From positions 1-64,000 of the forward strand of contig CBDUZZ010000015.1 in assembly GCA_965371855.1 (NCBI GenBank): 64,000 nucleotides of DNA, written 5' to 3'. The translations under genes were made by a program, and so were the position numbers. The notes beneath the pieces were generated by a model. It had not been told where the DNA came from. It did no database searches and was given only the letters and a program-made list of their open reading frames with translations. Shown piece after piece: positions 26,121 to 36,100 of this stretch. Source of the DNA: JAADEM01 sp965371855 (GTDB lineage: Bacteria > Bacteroidota > Bacteroidia > Bacteroidales > Marinilabiliaceae). Each line of letters begins with the position of its first letter. The first letter of the stretch is position 1.

Positions 26121-26962
26121 TTTAAAAGTTCTTTTATTTTCATTGCGATGTCAACATTTTCCATAAAACCGGCCAACCGCTCATCCCGTATTTGCATGTC
26201 GCCAATGGGGAAAGGGTGTCCCGGCATAAAATTAGGCGGTAGCACCATGTCATCAGCTTTGTATTTGTCGTGGTATTTTTGTGGAGCAGTGCGCGGATCG
26301 TGTGGAGATGTAAATGGGAGGTAAGCAAAAAAGGGCTTGTCTCCATCATAATTTTCAATAAATTCCACGATCGGCTCGCTAAAAACCTCCGATGAAAACC
26401 GTTCGTTGACATACTGTTCTGACCAACCCTTTTGCGGATCATAGTCTTTGGTTTTAATTCCAAAGTGTGTGGACATCCCTCCCAGAAAAACTGCTTTGGC
26501 TGCATCAAATCCATTTTCTACCCAATGTGGGCCGTTATGGTGCTTGCCGGTGGTGAAATTATAATACCCATTCTGCTTTAACAGTTCGGGCATTGTTATG
26601 TAATCACATCGCCCTCTGGTTTCCGGAGTCAGATCTTTGTCCCACAAAGCTATCACCGAAGTTGGCAGATGCCAGTAGTGCCTGCCGGTCATCAACATTG
26701 CCCTGCTTGGAGAACAAACAGCTCCATGCGGAGCTCCTAAAATATAGCAGTTGTTAAAATAGACGCCCGATTGAGCCAGGCGGTCAAGATTAGGTGTATG
26801 AACAGCATCCATTTCGGCTATTCCCATTGTGTTATACCGTTGGTCATCAGCAAAGATAAACAGGATGTTTGGTTTTTGAGATTGGGTTTTGCTATTGTTG
26901 TTGTTGTTTGAACAGCCCCAAACAACTAATAACAGGGCAAAAAGAATAAGTTTTTGTTTCAT
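26117..26962 (-). pseudogene. S1 sulfatase, C-terminally truncated
   Basis: The 281-residue frame begins with a lipoprotein signal (FALLLVVWGCSNN). The sulfatase N-terminal domain follows: PNILFIFADDQRYNTMG (metal-binding Asp pair) and the maturation motif VCSPSRAMLMTGR with Cys 83, which would become formylglycine. It then runs through TSPHDPRTAPQKYHDKY and ends shortly after MQIRDERLAGF. Family members have about 450-550 residues, so the second half, including the distal metal-binding D-N motif, is missing. The last residues (MENVDIAMKIKELLK) could be the original C-terminus after an internal deletion. It is probably inactive. It lies 50 bp from the transposase relic. Confidence 0.75.
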
Positions 26963-27010
26963 TGATAATCCTGTTTTGATTTTTCTTAAATTTTAATTTT
27001 ATGCAATATT

Positions 27011-27042
27011 AAGAAAACCACCTCAAACGAGGTGGTCTTCTT
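27011..27042 (-). terminator. Hairpin terminator after the sulfatase-SusD chimera
   Basis: The stem AAGAAAACCACCTC/GAGGTGGTCTTCTT with an AAAC loop lies about 50 bp past the stop at 27094. The 14-bp pairing is nearly perfect. It separates the chimera from the truncated sulfatase. Confidence 0.75.
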
Positions 27043-27093
27043 GATAATAAGATTTATTTAATCTACTAATTTTTATAACTCAGTATTAAAGAT

Positions 27094-28176
27094 TTATTCC
27101 CAAACTGGATTTTGTATAATTGCAGGATTCAAAACAATTTGATCAGAAGGAATCGGATACAAATAGTAATAATCAAGAAAAGCAGGAGGCACTCCCTCTC
27201 TGGAAATATAACCTGCGGCAGCACCATTTTGGATTGGAATTTTATTATTATAATCCGCAGCTACGATATAACGTCCAAGTTTTTCTTTAGCTGCTTCTTC
27301 ATCCATGTGCTTCCATCTCCGTAAGTCGTCAAACCTAAATCCTTCCATCATTAATTCAACAGCCCGTTCTCTTCTTATTTCCCACAATACAGCATTTAAC
27401 GGAATATGCACGGCATAATGAGCCATATAGAGGTAAAACGGTTTCTTTAATTCCAAAGACTTATCCAACGCCTTTTTAGTTTCAAGAGTCATAGCCTCGG
27501 TGAGGAATATAGAATCACCATGATATTTTTCGAGTCCGGGTACTCCCCAGGGCAAGGTATGTGAACCTTTCTCCTTGTTTCCGAAATTTTGCTTTCCAAG
27601 GTAACTTCCTAATCCTCCAGCTGCATGACCGGCAATATTTACATCGAAACCACAAGTCAGTGGGTCGGCACTTGGTGTATTCATTGCGCCAAAATGGGCT
27701 TTACCACAATGAATAGTAAAATAGCCATTGTCTTTAAGTATTTGTGGCAACATAGTAGCATGTGTAGCTAGTTCAATAGAATCCGTTGGTTGAATCCCAT
27801 TCACATTCCATTTCGGATAATCAAGAACCTTGCTTTTTCCATCTACCGAAGCATTTCTGTGAAGTGTCCAGTTTGTGACCCGGTGACGGGCTGCATTCAT
27901 TCCACTCATTAAACTAACTCTGGTTGGCGAACAAACCGAACTTGCGTATGCTTGTGTGAAAATCATTCCTTCTAAAGCCAGTCTTTCCATTCCCGGGGTG
28001 TTGTATCGTCTGTTAAAGGGCGTTTCTTCCGTCCAAAACGGAACAGAAGTGTCCTGCCACCCCATATCATCAACCAGAAACATAATAATATTAGGCTTTT
28101 TATCCGTTTCAAAGTTCTTAGAAGTACAACCAGACAAAAGACTAATTAAGGTTAAGAATAAAATATATTTTTTCAT
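27094..28176 (-). CDS. Chimeric gene: S1 sulfatase N-terminus fused to SusD C-terminus
   Basis: The frame is continuous. Residues 1 to about 260 are a sulfatase: lipoprotein signal LFLTLISLLSGCTS, PNIIMFLVDDMGWQDTS, catalytic motif SSVCSPTRVSLMSG, HCGKAHFGAMNTPSADPLTC, and MAHYAVHIPLNA. From about residue 263 it becomes the last 100 residues of a SusD protein: VLWEIRRERAVELMMEGFRF DDLRRWKHMDE and the terminal PIPSDQIVLNPAIIQNPVW. The join is near 27395, inside the sulfatase core, so the distal active-site residues are missing. ATG 28176 is used because 28179 is a TTG. Sulfatase activity is unlikely. The clean frame across the join argues for a recent event. Confidence 0.9.
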   Translation of the reverse strand: MKKYILFLTLISLLSGCTSKNFETDKKPNIIMFLVDDMGWQDTSVPFWTEETPFNRRYNTPGMERLALEGMIFTQAYASSVCSPTRVSLMSGMNAARHRVTNWTLHRNASVDGKSKVLDYPKWNVNGIQPTDSIELATHATMLPQILKDNGYFTIHCGKAHFGAMNTPSADPLTCGFDVNIAGHAAGGLGSYLGKQNFGNKEKGSHTLPWGVPGLEKYHGDSIFLTEAMTLETKKALDKSLELKKPFYLYMAHYAVHIPLNAVLWEIRRERAVELMMEGFRFDDLRRWKHMDEEAAKEKLGRYIVAADYNNKIPIQNGAAAGYISREGVPPAFLDYYYLYPIPSDQIVLNPAIIQNPVWE

Positions 28177-28362
28177 CAAATTTAAGAATTAAATTACAGA
28201 AACGATTCTAACAATATAACCCAAAAAAAATCCATTGGCGAAAAAAGTCAGATTTTTTTCTTGGTCTGTTGTTTAATACCGACTATCAATTAAAATACGC
28301 CTTTAGTTCAATCCAATCCAAAAGCCGTTTAAATTGTGTATCGGCATTAACCATCTATAAAA

Positions 28363-28394
28363 AGAAACCGCTCTTTTTTTTTAAGAGCGGTTTC
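28363..28394 (-). terminator. Terminator after the DUF4998 lipoprotein
   Basis: Stem AGAAACCGCTC/GAGCGGTTTCT with an AT-rich loop, about 50 bp past the stop at 28445. It ends the minus-strand chimera-susC/susD/lipoprotein operon. Confidence 0.8.
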
Positions 28395-28444
28395 TAATAA
28401 TTTATAACAACGATTTCATTAAATAAATTGAGATTCTTATACAA

Positions 28445-29665
28445 TTAATCAATAATTCGATCTGCATCAAGCTTGATTTCTGATATTCGAATGTTACCAT
28501 TTCCTGTATTATGAGAATCGGGCATGGTAAGCATTATCATCCTAAATTCTGTAGGTGTTGAAAGATCTAACGTTTGCACTTGATCTGGCAATTTTTCAAA
28601 ACTTAACGAACCCAATTTTGTCCAGGTGTTTTCATGCGGAATCCTCCAAAAGTCTGCTACTGTTCTGTCGGTACCTTTGTTGGTATTTGGGATATACGTC
28701 ATATCATTACTTACCCAAATGTCAATTGTTTTCAAAAATCCAACAGCGTCGCTGTAAACGGTAATTGAATTCATCATAAATTCATCCCTGTAATCAATTA
28801 AATAATAGTGTGCTAAAGTTGGATCGCTATTATTATTGTGGAAACTTTGATGATCGGCATCGGACCAACCCGTATGCCACATATCTGAATTCACCAACCC
28901 ATCAAAAGCATATTTTTCGCTAAAACCACTTTCAGCTACACAATAATCCAAAATCACAGCCGGTGGGAAAGGAATTACTGTTTCGGAATATTTAGTCGAA
29001 TTCAGCGTATCAATATCCGTTTCATTCATGAGGTATCTTGTTTTATTGCGTACTACACCTCCAACTTTATAATCAACCAATGGATAAGTATCTTCAGTTA
29101 GAAAGATTTCCTCTGTAAAAGTTCCATCTAATTGTTCATAACTGATAAAGCTACCAACTGAACCAATTCTCTTTTCAACAATTATTTGATCGACATCGGG
29201 TGAAAAACCAATTAAATCGTTTTGTAATGTTGATTCATAAATAGATCCGTAGATAAATGCACCTTTATCTATTTTTAACGATTTGTTGCCAAATACATCC
29301 ACATTTTGTGCTTCGATTAGAAGATTACCCTGTATGTTGTTGTTGGAAACATCAATAATTGTATAATAACAATCCAAGTCTGTATCATAGTTACCTTCCA
29401 CGTAATCTACATTTACAGAATCTTGTTCCTGGTCTGTTATTCTCCACCTCAACACACAAAAATCGCGGTTCACATCCTCGGCAGGGTATATGTTTACCCT
29501 AACCCGATAGTATCCTGATTGGAAATCCAACCAATTCACTTTTGCAGAATAAATGATTGGTCCATTTTCAAGATGTTTATCCAGAAAACTGCTTGCTTCG
29601 TCGCAACTTACTAGGTTAAAAAGAACGATCAAGCCAACAATTCCTTTTTTTATATATTTCATCAT
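28445..29665 (-). CDS. DUF4998-type lipoprotein with a discoidin-like C-terminal region
   Basis: This 406-residue surface lipoprotein has the signal IVGLIVLFNLVSCDEASSFL. The N-terminal half (KVNWLDFQSGYYRVRVNIYP; FCVLRWRITDQEQDSVNVDY) fits DUF4998, found in SusD-linked lipoproteins. The C-terminal half (AFDGLVNSDMWHTGWSDADH; 'YYLIDYRDEFMMNSITVY'; IRISEIKLDAD) resembles F5/8 type C or DUF5000 carbohydrate-binding folds. It is last in the operon after SusD and the DUF5000 lipoprotein, with a 29-bp gap, then a terminator. The likely role is a surface glycan-binding protein helping SusCD. The ligand is unknown. Confidence 0.8.
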   Translation of the reverse strand: MMKYIKKGIVGLIVLFNLVSCDEASSFLDKHLENGPIIYSAKVNWLDFQSGYYRVRVNIYPAEDVNRDFCVLRWRITDQEQDSVNVDYVEGNYDTDLDCYYTIIDVSNNNIQGNLLIEAQNVDVFGNKSLKIDKGAFIYGSIYESTLQNDLIGFSPDVDQIIVEKRIGSVGSFISYEQLDGTFTEEIFLTEDTYPLVDYKVGGVVRNKTRYLMNETDIDTLNSTKYSETVIPFPPAVILDYCVAESGFSEKYAFDGLVNSDMWHTGWSDADHQSFHNNNSDPTLAHYYLIDYRDEFMMNSITVYSDAVGFLKTIDIWVSNDMTYIPNTNKGTDRTVADFWRIPHENTWTKLGSLSFEKLPDQVQTLDLSTPTEFRMIMLTMPDSHNTGNGNIRISEIKLDADRIID

Positions 29666-29694
29666 AATTTCTTTCTATTATATTTAATACTCAT

Positions 29695-31065
29695 TTACTC
29701 CTCGTAATACTTATTCTTAATCTGCCCCCAAAGGAACATTTCATTCCAGGTATAAACCCACTCGTTATGGCCATAGGATTCCATCATTTCAATTCGAAGG
29801 TAGCGGAAGTTTTTAGTTGCATCAGCATCCGGGTTAACATTATCATCCAGAATATCAATATCCATTCCAGTAGCAAATTCCCATTCCTCCGGGGTTATAT
29901 TATTCTTATCTACTGCATCTTTGGCTACATATTCACCTACAATAAACCAGCCTTCAGGAAATTTACTGGATCGATCTGCATTGTTATCATCAGTACCCCA
30001 TAAACGAAAATGTTTTACAGAACCTCCCCTATATTCATTGTTAGGTCGCCAATAAAGCTTCATCCTGCTCAAACGTGTATCAACCTCTAAATCATAGGTT
30101 GCATACGAAATAGGCCATGGTTCCGGGTCACCTCCACCATCTGGTGTCTTCGAAAACCTGAGACACCAGAATTGACCACGTGAAGTATTTCCATCAAATA
30201 GAGTATGAGGACCATACCCCCCAGCATAAAACAGACCATCTTTCTGGATTCCTGTTACCGGATCAATACCATCTGTGTCTAAATCTCTTTTTTGACCCCG
30301 GGTATATTGGTAATCAAACCAATCTAATACGTTAATATGTTCATGTTCTATTACATCTTCCCTAAAAGGAGTAAAATAATCGCTCAGGGTATCAGAACTG
30401 TTTCCCCATTTATCAGAAAATAAAAAACCAAATTTCTGTTCCGTATCAGGGTACTGACGTATATAAGCAAATGTTTTAGACACAGCTGTATCCCGGGTAT
30501 ATATTCGCTTGGAAGGATCTTCAATAAATACTGTTTCACCTTTCACCTGCATGGTATCATCAGTTAAAGTATGAATAACCAAGAGGTTGCCAGTAAGGTT
30601 CTCCCAATTAATTTTCACCCCTCCAAAGGCTACGCTTACCTCCAATGACTCCAGTGCAATTTCAATTGGAGACTTTAACGGAGACTCATTGACAACCGTC
30701 ACTTCTGATATGTTTCCACTATTATCCACACATACTACATCAACTTTTACCTCATTGGTACCAGTAAATCCCTCTACCAAAACAGAAGAAGCGTAGCGGG
30801 AAACAGCAAATTCCATTTTCTCTCCATGTTTATTCATGTATGAAGCGATTATTTGCGCAATATCCGAATCCCCTTTCGCTAAGGTAAAATTGATTTCCAA
30901 TGCTCCACTTTTGGGAACAATTTCGTTTACGGTTACTTTACCGGGAGGTTCTGTATCTGTTTGAATTTTCTCCAATCCCAGGTAACTGTCTGCACAAGTA
31001 GCCAATATCAAGGCACTTACTAAAGCAACCGAAAAAATCTTTATATTTTTATTGATTTTTCTCAT
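29695..31065 (-). CDS. DUF4959/DUF5126/DUF5000-type surface lipoprotein
   Basis: The 456-residue protein has a signal VALVSALILATCADSYLG (lipobox LATC). The order of parts matches the well-known three-domain lipoprotein of Bacteroidota glycan loci: DUF4959 (PPGKVTVNEIVPKSGALEIN), DUF5126 (PIEIALESLEVSVAFGGVKI NWENLTG) and DUF5000 (LFDGNTSRGQFWCLRFSKTP; ATYDLEVDTRLSRMKLYWRP). DUF5000 resembles discoidin-type carbohydrate-binding modules. It lies directly behind SusD, with 36 bp between them, and probably serves as the surface glycan-binding component. The binding target is unknown. Confidence 0.85.
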   Translation of the reverse strand: MRKINKNIKIFSVALVSALILATCADSYLGLEKIQTDTEPPGKVTVNEIVPKSGALEINFTLAKGDSDIAQIIASYMNKHGEKMEFAVSRYASSVLVEGFTGTNEVKVDVVCVDNSGNISEVTVVNESPLKSPIEIALESLEVSVAFGGVKINWENLTGNLLVIHTLTDDTMQVKGETVFIEDPSKRIYTRDTAVSKTFAYIRQYPDTEQKFGFLFSDKWGNSSDTLSDYFTPFREDVIEHEHINVLDWFDYQYTRGQKRDLDTDGIDPVTGIQKDGLFYAGGYGPHTLFDGNTSRGQFWCLRFSKTPDGGGDPEPWPISYATYDLEVDTRLSRMKLYWRPNNEYRGGSVKHFRLWGTDDNNADRSSKFPEGWFIVGEYVAKDAVDKNNITPEEWEFATGMDIDILDDNVNPDADATKNFRYLRIEMMESYGHNEWVYTWNEMFLWGQIKNKYYEE

Positions 31066-31101
31066 TTCATTATTTTATTAAATTAAATAAAATTACACTT
31101 A

Positions 31102-33117
31102 TTACCAACCAGGATTTTGAACCAGGTTAGGATTTTGTAATATGGTATTAGTTTTAATGGGCATCAGGTAATCTTTCACAGAGAACCTTGGCTGCAAGTA
31201 TATAGTAACACTGAAGAACTCATTTTTGGTTTCTCCTCTATGATTCCAACCAGTCGTTGGCCTGTTTAATAAGTCCTCAGCAATTAACCACCTTCTAACA
31301 TCATAATAGAAAGCCCCTTCAAATGCCAATTCATTTAAACGTTCCTGACGAATGATATCTCTTAAGCCTTCTGTATTTGTTGGCTTATCTTTGAAATTAT
31401 CCATAGCATATTTATTCCAGCTTTCAACGACACCTTCCATGCCAACGCGTGCCCTTATCTCATCCAAATAAGCATAGGCATTTTTACCTCGAGAATCAGT
31501 TTTCGCTGGTCCGCCAACCTCATTTAAGCACTCGGCCATTAATAAGTACATATCAGCCAAACGAATGATAGGGAAAGAATATCGTTCCTCTATCAGGTTG
31601 AGACGAGTAGCTGCATACGTTGTTTTCAAATGGCTTAATTTTTTGGCTAAATAACCTGTTGGAGAGAAACTGCCATATCCACCATAATTTTTTTCTCCGC
31701 AGCCTTTTCCTGCTTGAAAATTGGGATACGAAGTACTGGCCAGACTTTTTCCCCTACCTTCCCAAAGTCCTCCATCAAATCCTACCGAAGCATAAAAGCG
31801 CAAAGAGCGGTTAAAATGAAGAAGAGCTGTTTCTTCCCCATTTTTAATCTGGTATTTAGCATTTTGTTCCGTAGCAATCTGAGTTTCATAACGATTTGAA
31901 TACCATCTATTGGTTTCCCAATCCTTATCTTCGTCAATTGGCACCCCGTTAGCCGAATAAAATCGCTCTACCACATCTAATGTAGGACCGTGGCGTTGCC
32001 CTATTTCACGTGCACTAGCACCTCCAGAATTACTCCACTCACTGTTGCTCATCATCGTTGAGAACATCTGAATTGTTTTGGTATTTTCGTTGGTTGCCCA
32101 TATTATTTCAGGATTCCAAGACTCTGTTACTGCTTGTCTCAGGCTGATCATGGCCTTAGTGGTATCATTGATGTTTAGGGAGTTGGTACCGGAAATTGCA
32201 TTATTCCCTCCATCTGTTGATATTAAAATAATTGCACCATCGTTTTCAGCAGAACGACATGCCGAGTCACACGCTGCCAAAGCCATTTCCCATCTTTCCT
32301 GAATATCGCCATTAGGGAAGAGTTTCACCCCCCTGTTATCCATTATTCCATTGTAATAGTTATTGTTATTAAATATTGGGCTGGCAGCCATCACCAATGT
32401 CTTTGCTTTAACACACCAGGCAATGGTTTTGGTAAACCTGCCATACTCGGTAGATTTGTCTAAACCCATTAATACCGGCAAGTCCAAAATGGCTTCATCC
32501 AATGTTTTTACAATGTAATCAACTACCTCATTGACAGGGGCGCGATAAACGTTCACCTCATCCCCTTTAGCCGAAATAGGCAGAGCTTCATCTACAATCG
32601 GGATAGGACCATAATGAATGAAAAGATTATAGTTCAGATAGGCTTTAATGGCCTTAGCCTCAGCAATCCAACGTGCACGTGTTAATTCGTCCAAATCTTT
32701 CGGACCTCCATTTTCTAAAGCTATTTTCTCTATGAACACGTTACAATGCCGGATACCTTGCCAAAGAGATTTTCCTGCACCATTTTGTCCATCCCAAAAA
32801 TTCATAAAAGGATTACTTACTCTATTGCCTTGAAAGAAGGCTTGCATTGTAACAGGAGGGCCTGATCTCAGCCCATTCCCCCTATCATTTTCGGAGTATA
32901 TAATATCTCCACCTCCGGTAAGTCCTAAGGTTTTGTTAGGATCTGCTACAGATGGTAAAAAACTGTAGCAGGTAAATAAGTACTTCTCAGAGTTATGTGC
33001 ATCGATAAAAGCATCGTCCAGTACAGGTTTATTATCCGGTAGAATGTTGAGATAGTCGTTACATCCTGATACCGATAATAAAAAGAACAACACTATGATA
33101 AATTGTATTTTTTTCAT
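31102..33117 (-). CDS. SusD/RagB family nutrient-binding lipoprotein
   Basis: This 671-residue lipoprotein has the signal FFLLSVSGCNDYLNILPDNK, with the 'NDYLNILPDNK' motif after the lipid Cys typical of RagB/SusD. The TPR-like core shows RWIAEAKAIKAYLNYNLFIH and PIVDEALPI, and the C-terminal part IIRQERLNELAFEGAFYYDV RRW with the end ILQNPNLVQNPGW. It is intact and longer than the 450-550 residues of many homologues. Its gene starts 21 bp after the chimeric susC. Because that partner has lost its export signal, this SusD may now lack a functional transporter partner unless another SusC serves it. Confidence 0.93.
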   Translation of the reverse strand: MKKIQFIIVLFFLLSVSGCNDYLNILPDNKPVLDDAFIDAHNSEKYLFTCYSFLPSVADPNKTLGLTGGGDIIYSENDRGNGLRSGPPVTMQAFFQGNRVSNPFMNFWDGQNGAGKSLWQGIRHCNVFIEKIALENGGPKDLDELTRARWIAEAKAIKAYLNYNLFIHYGPIPIVDEALPISAKGDEVNVYRAPVNEVVDYIVKTLDEAILDLPVLMGLDKSTEYGRFTKTIAWCVKAKTLVMAASPIFNNNNYYNGIMDNRGVKLFPNGDIQERWEMALAACDSACRSAENDGAIILISTDGGNNAISGTNSLNINDTTKAMISLRQAVTESWNPEIIWATNENTKTIQMFSTMMSNSEWSNSGGASAREIGQRHGPTLDVVERFYSANGVPIDEDKDWETNRWYSNRYETQIATEQNAKYQIKNGEETALLHFNRSLRFYASVGFDGGLWEGRGKSLASTSYPNFQAGKGCGEKNYGGYGSFSPTGYLAKKLSHLKTTYAATRLNLIEERYSFPIIRLADMYLLMAECLNEVGGPAKTDSRGKNAYAYLDEIRARVGMEGVVESWNKYAMDNFKDKPTNTEGLRDIIRQERLNELAFEGAFYYDVRRWLIAEDLLNRPTTGWNHRGETKNEFFSVTIYLQPRFSVKDYLMPIKTNTILQNPNLVQNPGW

Positions 33118-33137
33118 CTTACAATATTCTTTATTAA

Positions 33138-36100
33138 TTAAAAATTAAGCTGAAAGCCAATGTTAAATACTCGTTGTAAGGGATAGCGAAGTCCATTACC
33201 ACGCATCTCAGGATCCCACAATTTGAAGTCAGAGATTGTAAACAAGTTTGTTCCACTAGCGTAAACTCTCATACTAACGCTTCTATTCTCCAGGAATCCA
33301 TACCCAACTTCTACTGATTTCAAACGCAAATAACTTGTGGTGCGCATCCAGTAATTACTATTCACAAAGTTGTTATTGTTCCCAACTGATGAAACCTTAT
33401 TTTTCATCTGATCTTGTACTCTGTCGGGCGATAAACGAGGCCAGGCTGCATAAGGGTTACGGTTGGTTTCTGTCCAAACATCTTCGGCAATAAAGTTCAA
33501 CATAGCCCTGTTTCCTTTTGGAGAGTTACTGTCCTTGACAGTATATACTTCCACAAATGGAGCCATTTGCCGAGGATTTAACAAGAAAGAATAACGTGCC
33601 GATCCCTGGAAGAACAGTGAAAAATCAAAAGTTTTATAACCAAAGGAACCACCAAATCCGTATTGAATTTCAGGTGTCGAAGGATACCCCATTGGTACAA
33701 TGTCAAATTCATTAATAACTCCGTCTCCATTAATATCACGATATTTTATATCGCCTGCCTGATAACCTCCACCGGCACTGGATACTTGCTGCACTGGGGA
33801 ATTTCTCACTTCTTCTTCATCAATAAATAAACGTTCAGCTACATATCCGTGAGTTTGACCAACTTTTTGTCCAACCCTGGATTTCCATGGGGCAATACCA
33901 GAATAGTCCAACTCGTCATACTTGGTAATTTTAGAAGTTCCATAAGTGAAATTAGCCCTGAAAATGTACCAAATAGAACTTCCAATAGAACTATTATAAT
34001 CCAGTGACAAATCGACTCCTTCACCTTTTGCTTCTCCAAAGTTAGTTCTAACACCAGATGTTAACCCCATTGTACTGGGTATATCAGGTCGAAACTGTAC
34101 AATATTAGTACGATGTTCTCTATAATACTCAGCTAGTAATGTTAAATCATTATTGAATAACCCGATCTCAACAGCAAAGTTTGATTTATACGAAATCTCC
34201 CAGGTTATATCCCGATTAGCATATCTCGAAATTTTTACTGTAGACCGGCTATATGTATCGTCTGGATTATTACCAAAGTAACCGGCATCAGGGCCATTTA
34301 AGTTCACATTTGAAGTAAAGAAGAAACGGTCCTTGTTAGATACAATAACATCATTTCCAGTTAACCCGTATGTTGCTCTTATTTTAAATTTGGGAATGAA
34401 TCTTTTTAATCCAGTCCAAAAACTTTCATCAGACAACTGCCATCCTGCACCAACTGACGGGAAGAATCCCCAACGATGTTCTTTATCGAAACGTTCTGAT
34501 CCATTTATACCGAAATTAACCTCTGCAAAGTACCTACTGTTTAAACCATAAGTAAAACGACCTGCAAATGCAATATTTCGTGATGGTAACGAAGAGTCGA
34601 GATTTTCAGGGCTTCCACTTAATGTTTCTTTGAATGAGCCAACAAGCAGGGCACCAACATCGTGTTTGTCTTCGAATTTCCGGTTGTAAAGAATTGCTCC
34701 CTCACCGTATGAACGGGTATTTACTCTTTTATCTCCAGAGGTATAATCTATATGATCTGATCCATCTTCAGGATTCAAAAGTGCCAGTTCATAAGGGAAC
34801 TCGGTATTGTTTGGATCATAAGACCCTCGTATATATTGATAATAATAGGGTTTATAATCGCGTCTTATATTAAAACCCGAATATCGTGTTACACTTCCTA
34901 TAAGCCGAACCCTCAGACCTTCCGTAACCATTTTTAGATTTTGGTGCAACTCAATTTGTGCTAAAAATGTACTGTTTCTCACATCCTCATAGCCTCTCAT
35001 AATATCGGCATAGGGGTTAATGTATTGCGGAGTACCATTTCCGTATGGATCGCCAGAATAATTACCAAAGAGAATACGGTCTAAATATTGCGTTGACTCG
35101 TCAGGAGCATAATAAGCCGGAAAAAGTACCGGGTTAGCCATCAATGTTTTATTATAGGTAGCAGAACCGCCACTTCCTGCCTCTCCAATTGGCCCTGTAT
35201 AATCTTGAAAGCTAGCATTTACCCTAACTTTGGCTTCGAGAGTTTGCGTTAAGTTTAAATTCACATTAGAGCGAACGGCATATTTTCTATAATTTATATT
35301 GGTATTGAAAGGGTTTACCGGATCCACCTTCAGTATTCCATTATCTTTAGAAAACGAACCTGCCAGATAATATGTAGCTGCATTGCCACCACCACTAAGG
35401 TTTATATTTGCCCTATGGTTAACGGCATGATTTTGAGTTAACATATCTCTCCAATCTACTGCAGGATATACATATTGATTTCTGTTTGGATTTCTTGTTA
35501 AATCAATCTTATTCTGTGTGTATGTAAGTTGATCATGACGTGTTAGACTAGCCACATTTGAGTATTCCATGAAAGTAATAGGATCTGCAATATCAACTTT
35601 CGTTGTTGGTGTTGAAAAAGAAGTTTCGTACCTAAACCCTACTTTAACTTTTCCTTTTTTACCTTCCTTGGTTGTTACCATAACAACCCCATTTGCACCT
35701 CTCGCTCCATACAAGGCTGTTGCAGCAGCATCTTTTAATATGGAGAAACTAGCGATATCATCCGGGTTCAAATTTGCCAAATCATTGGATGTCATCTCAA
35801 TGTTGTCAATTAAAATAAGCGGTGAGGTTACCCCACTACCAAAAGAGGTTACACTACGCACAAAGAATTGAGCATTATCTTCTCCCGGAGTTCCTGTACT
35901 TTGATATGACACCAAGCCGGCCATCTTACCAGAAAGTGCAGTTGTTAAGTTACTCGAGGGAACTTTCAAATCTTTGATAGCAATCGTTGTTATTGATGAA
36001 ACAACACTCTCTTTGGACTGCTTACCAAATGCCACTACCACAGCTTCTTCCAATATTTCAGTTGATCCCGAAAGCCTTACGTTAATTATTTTCACCTTAC

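Noticed and set aside
28177..28184. TAAATTTG box directly at the start of the sulfatase-SusD chimera
   Set aside because: On the minus strand it abuts the ATG, so a transcript from it would begin inside the gene. AT-rich chance is likelier, which is also a caution for the other single boxes listed.
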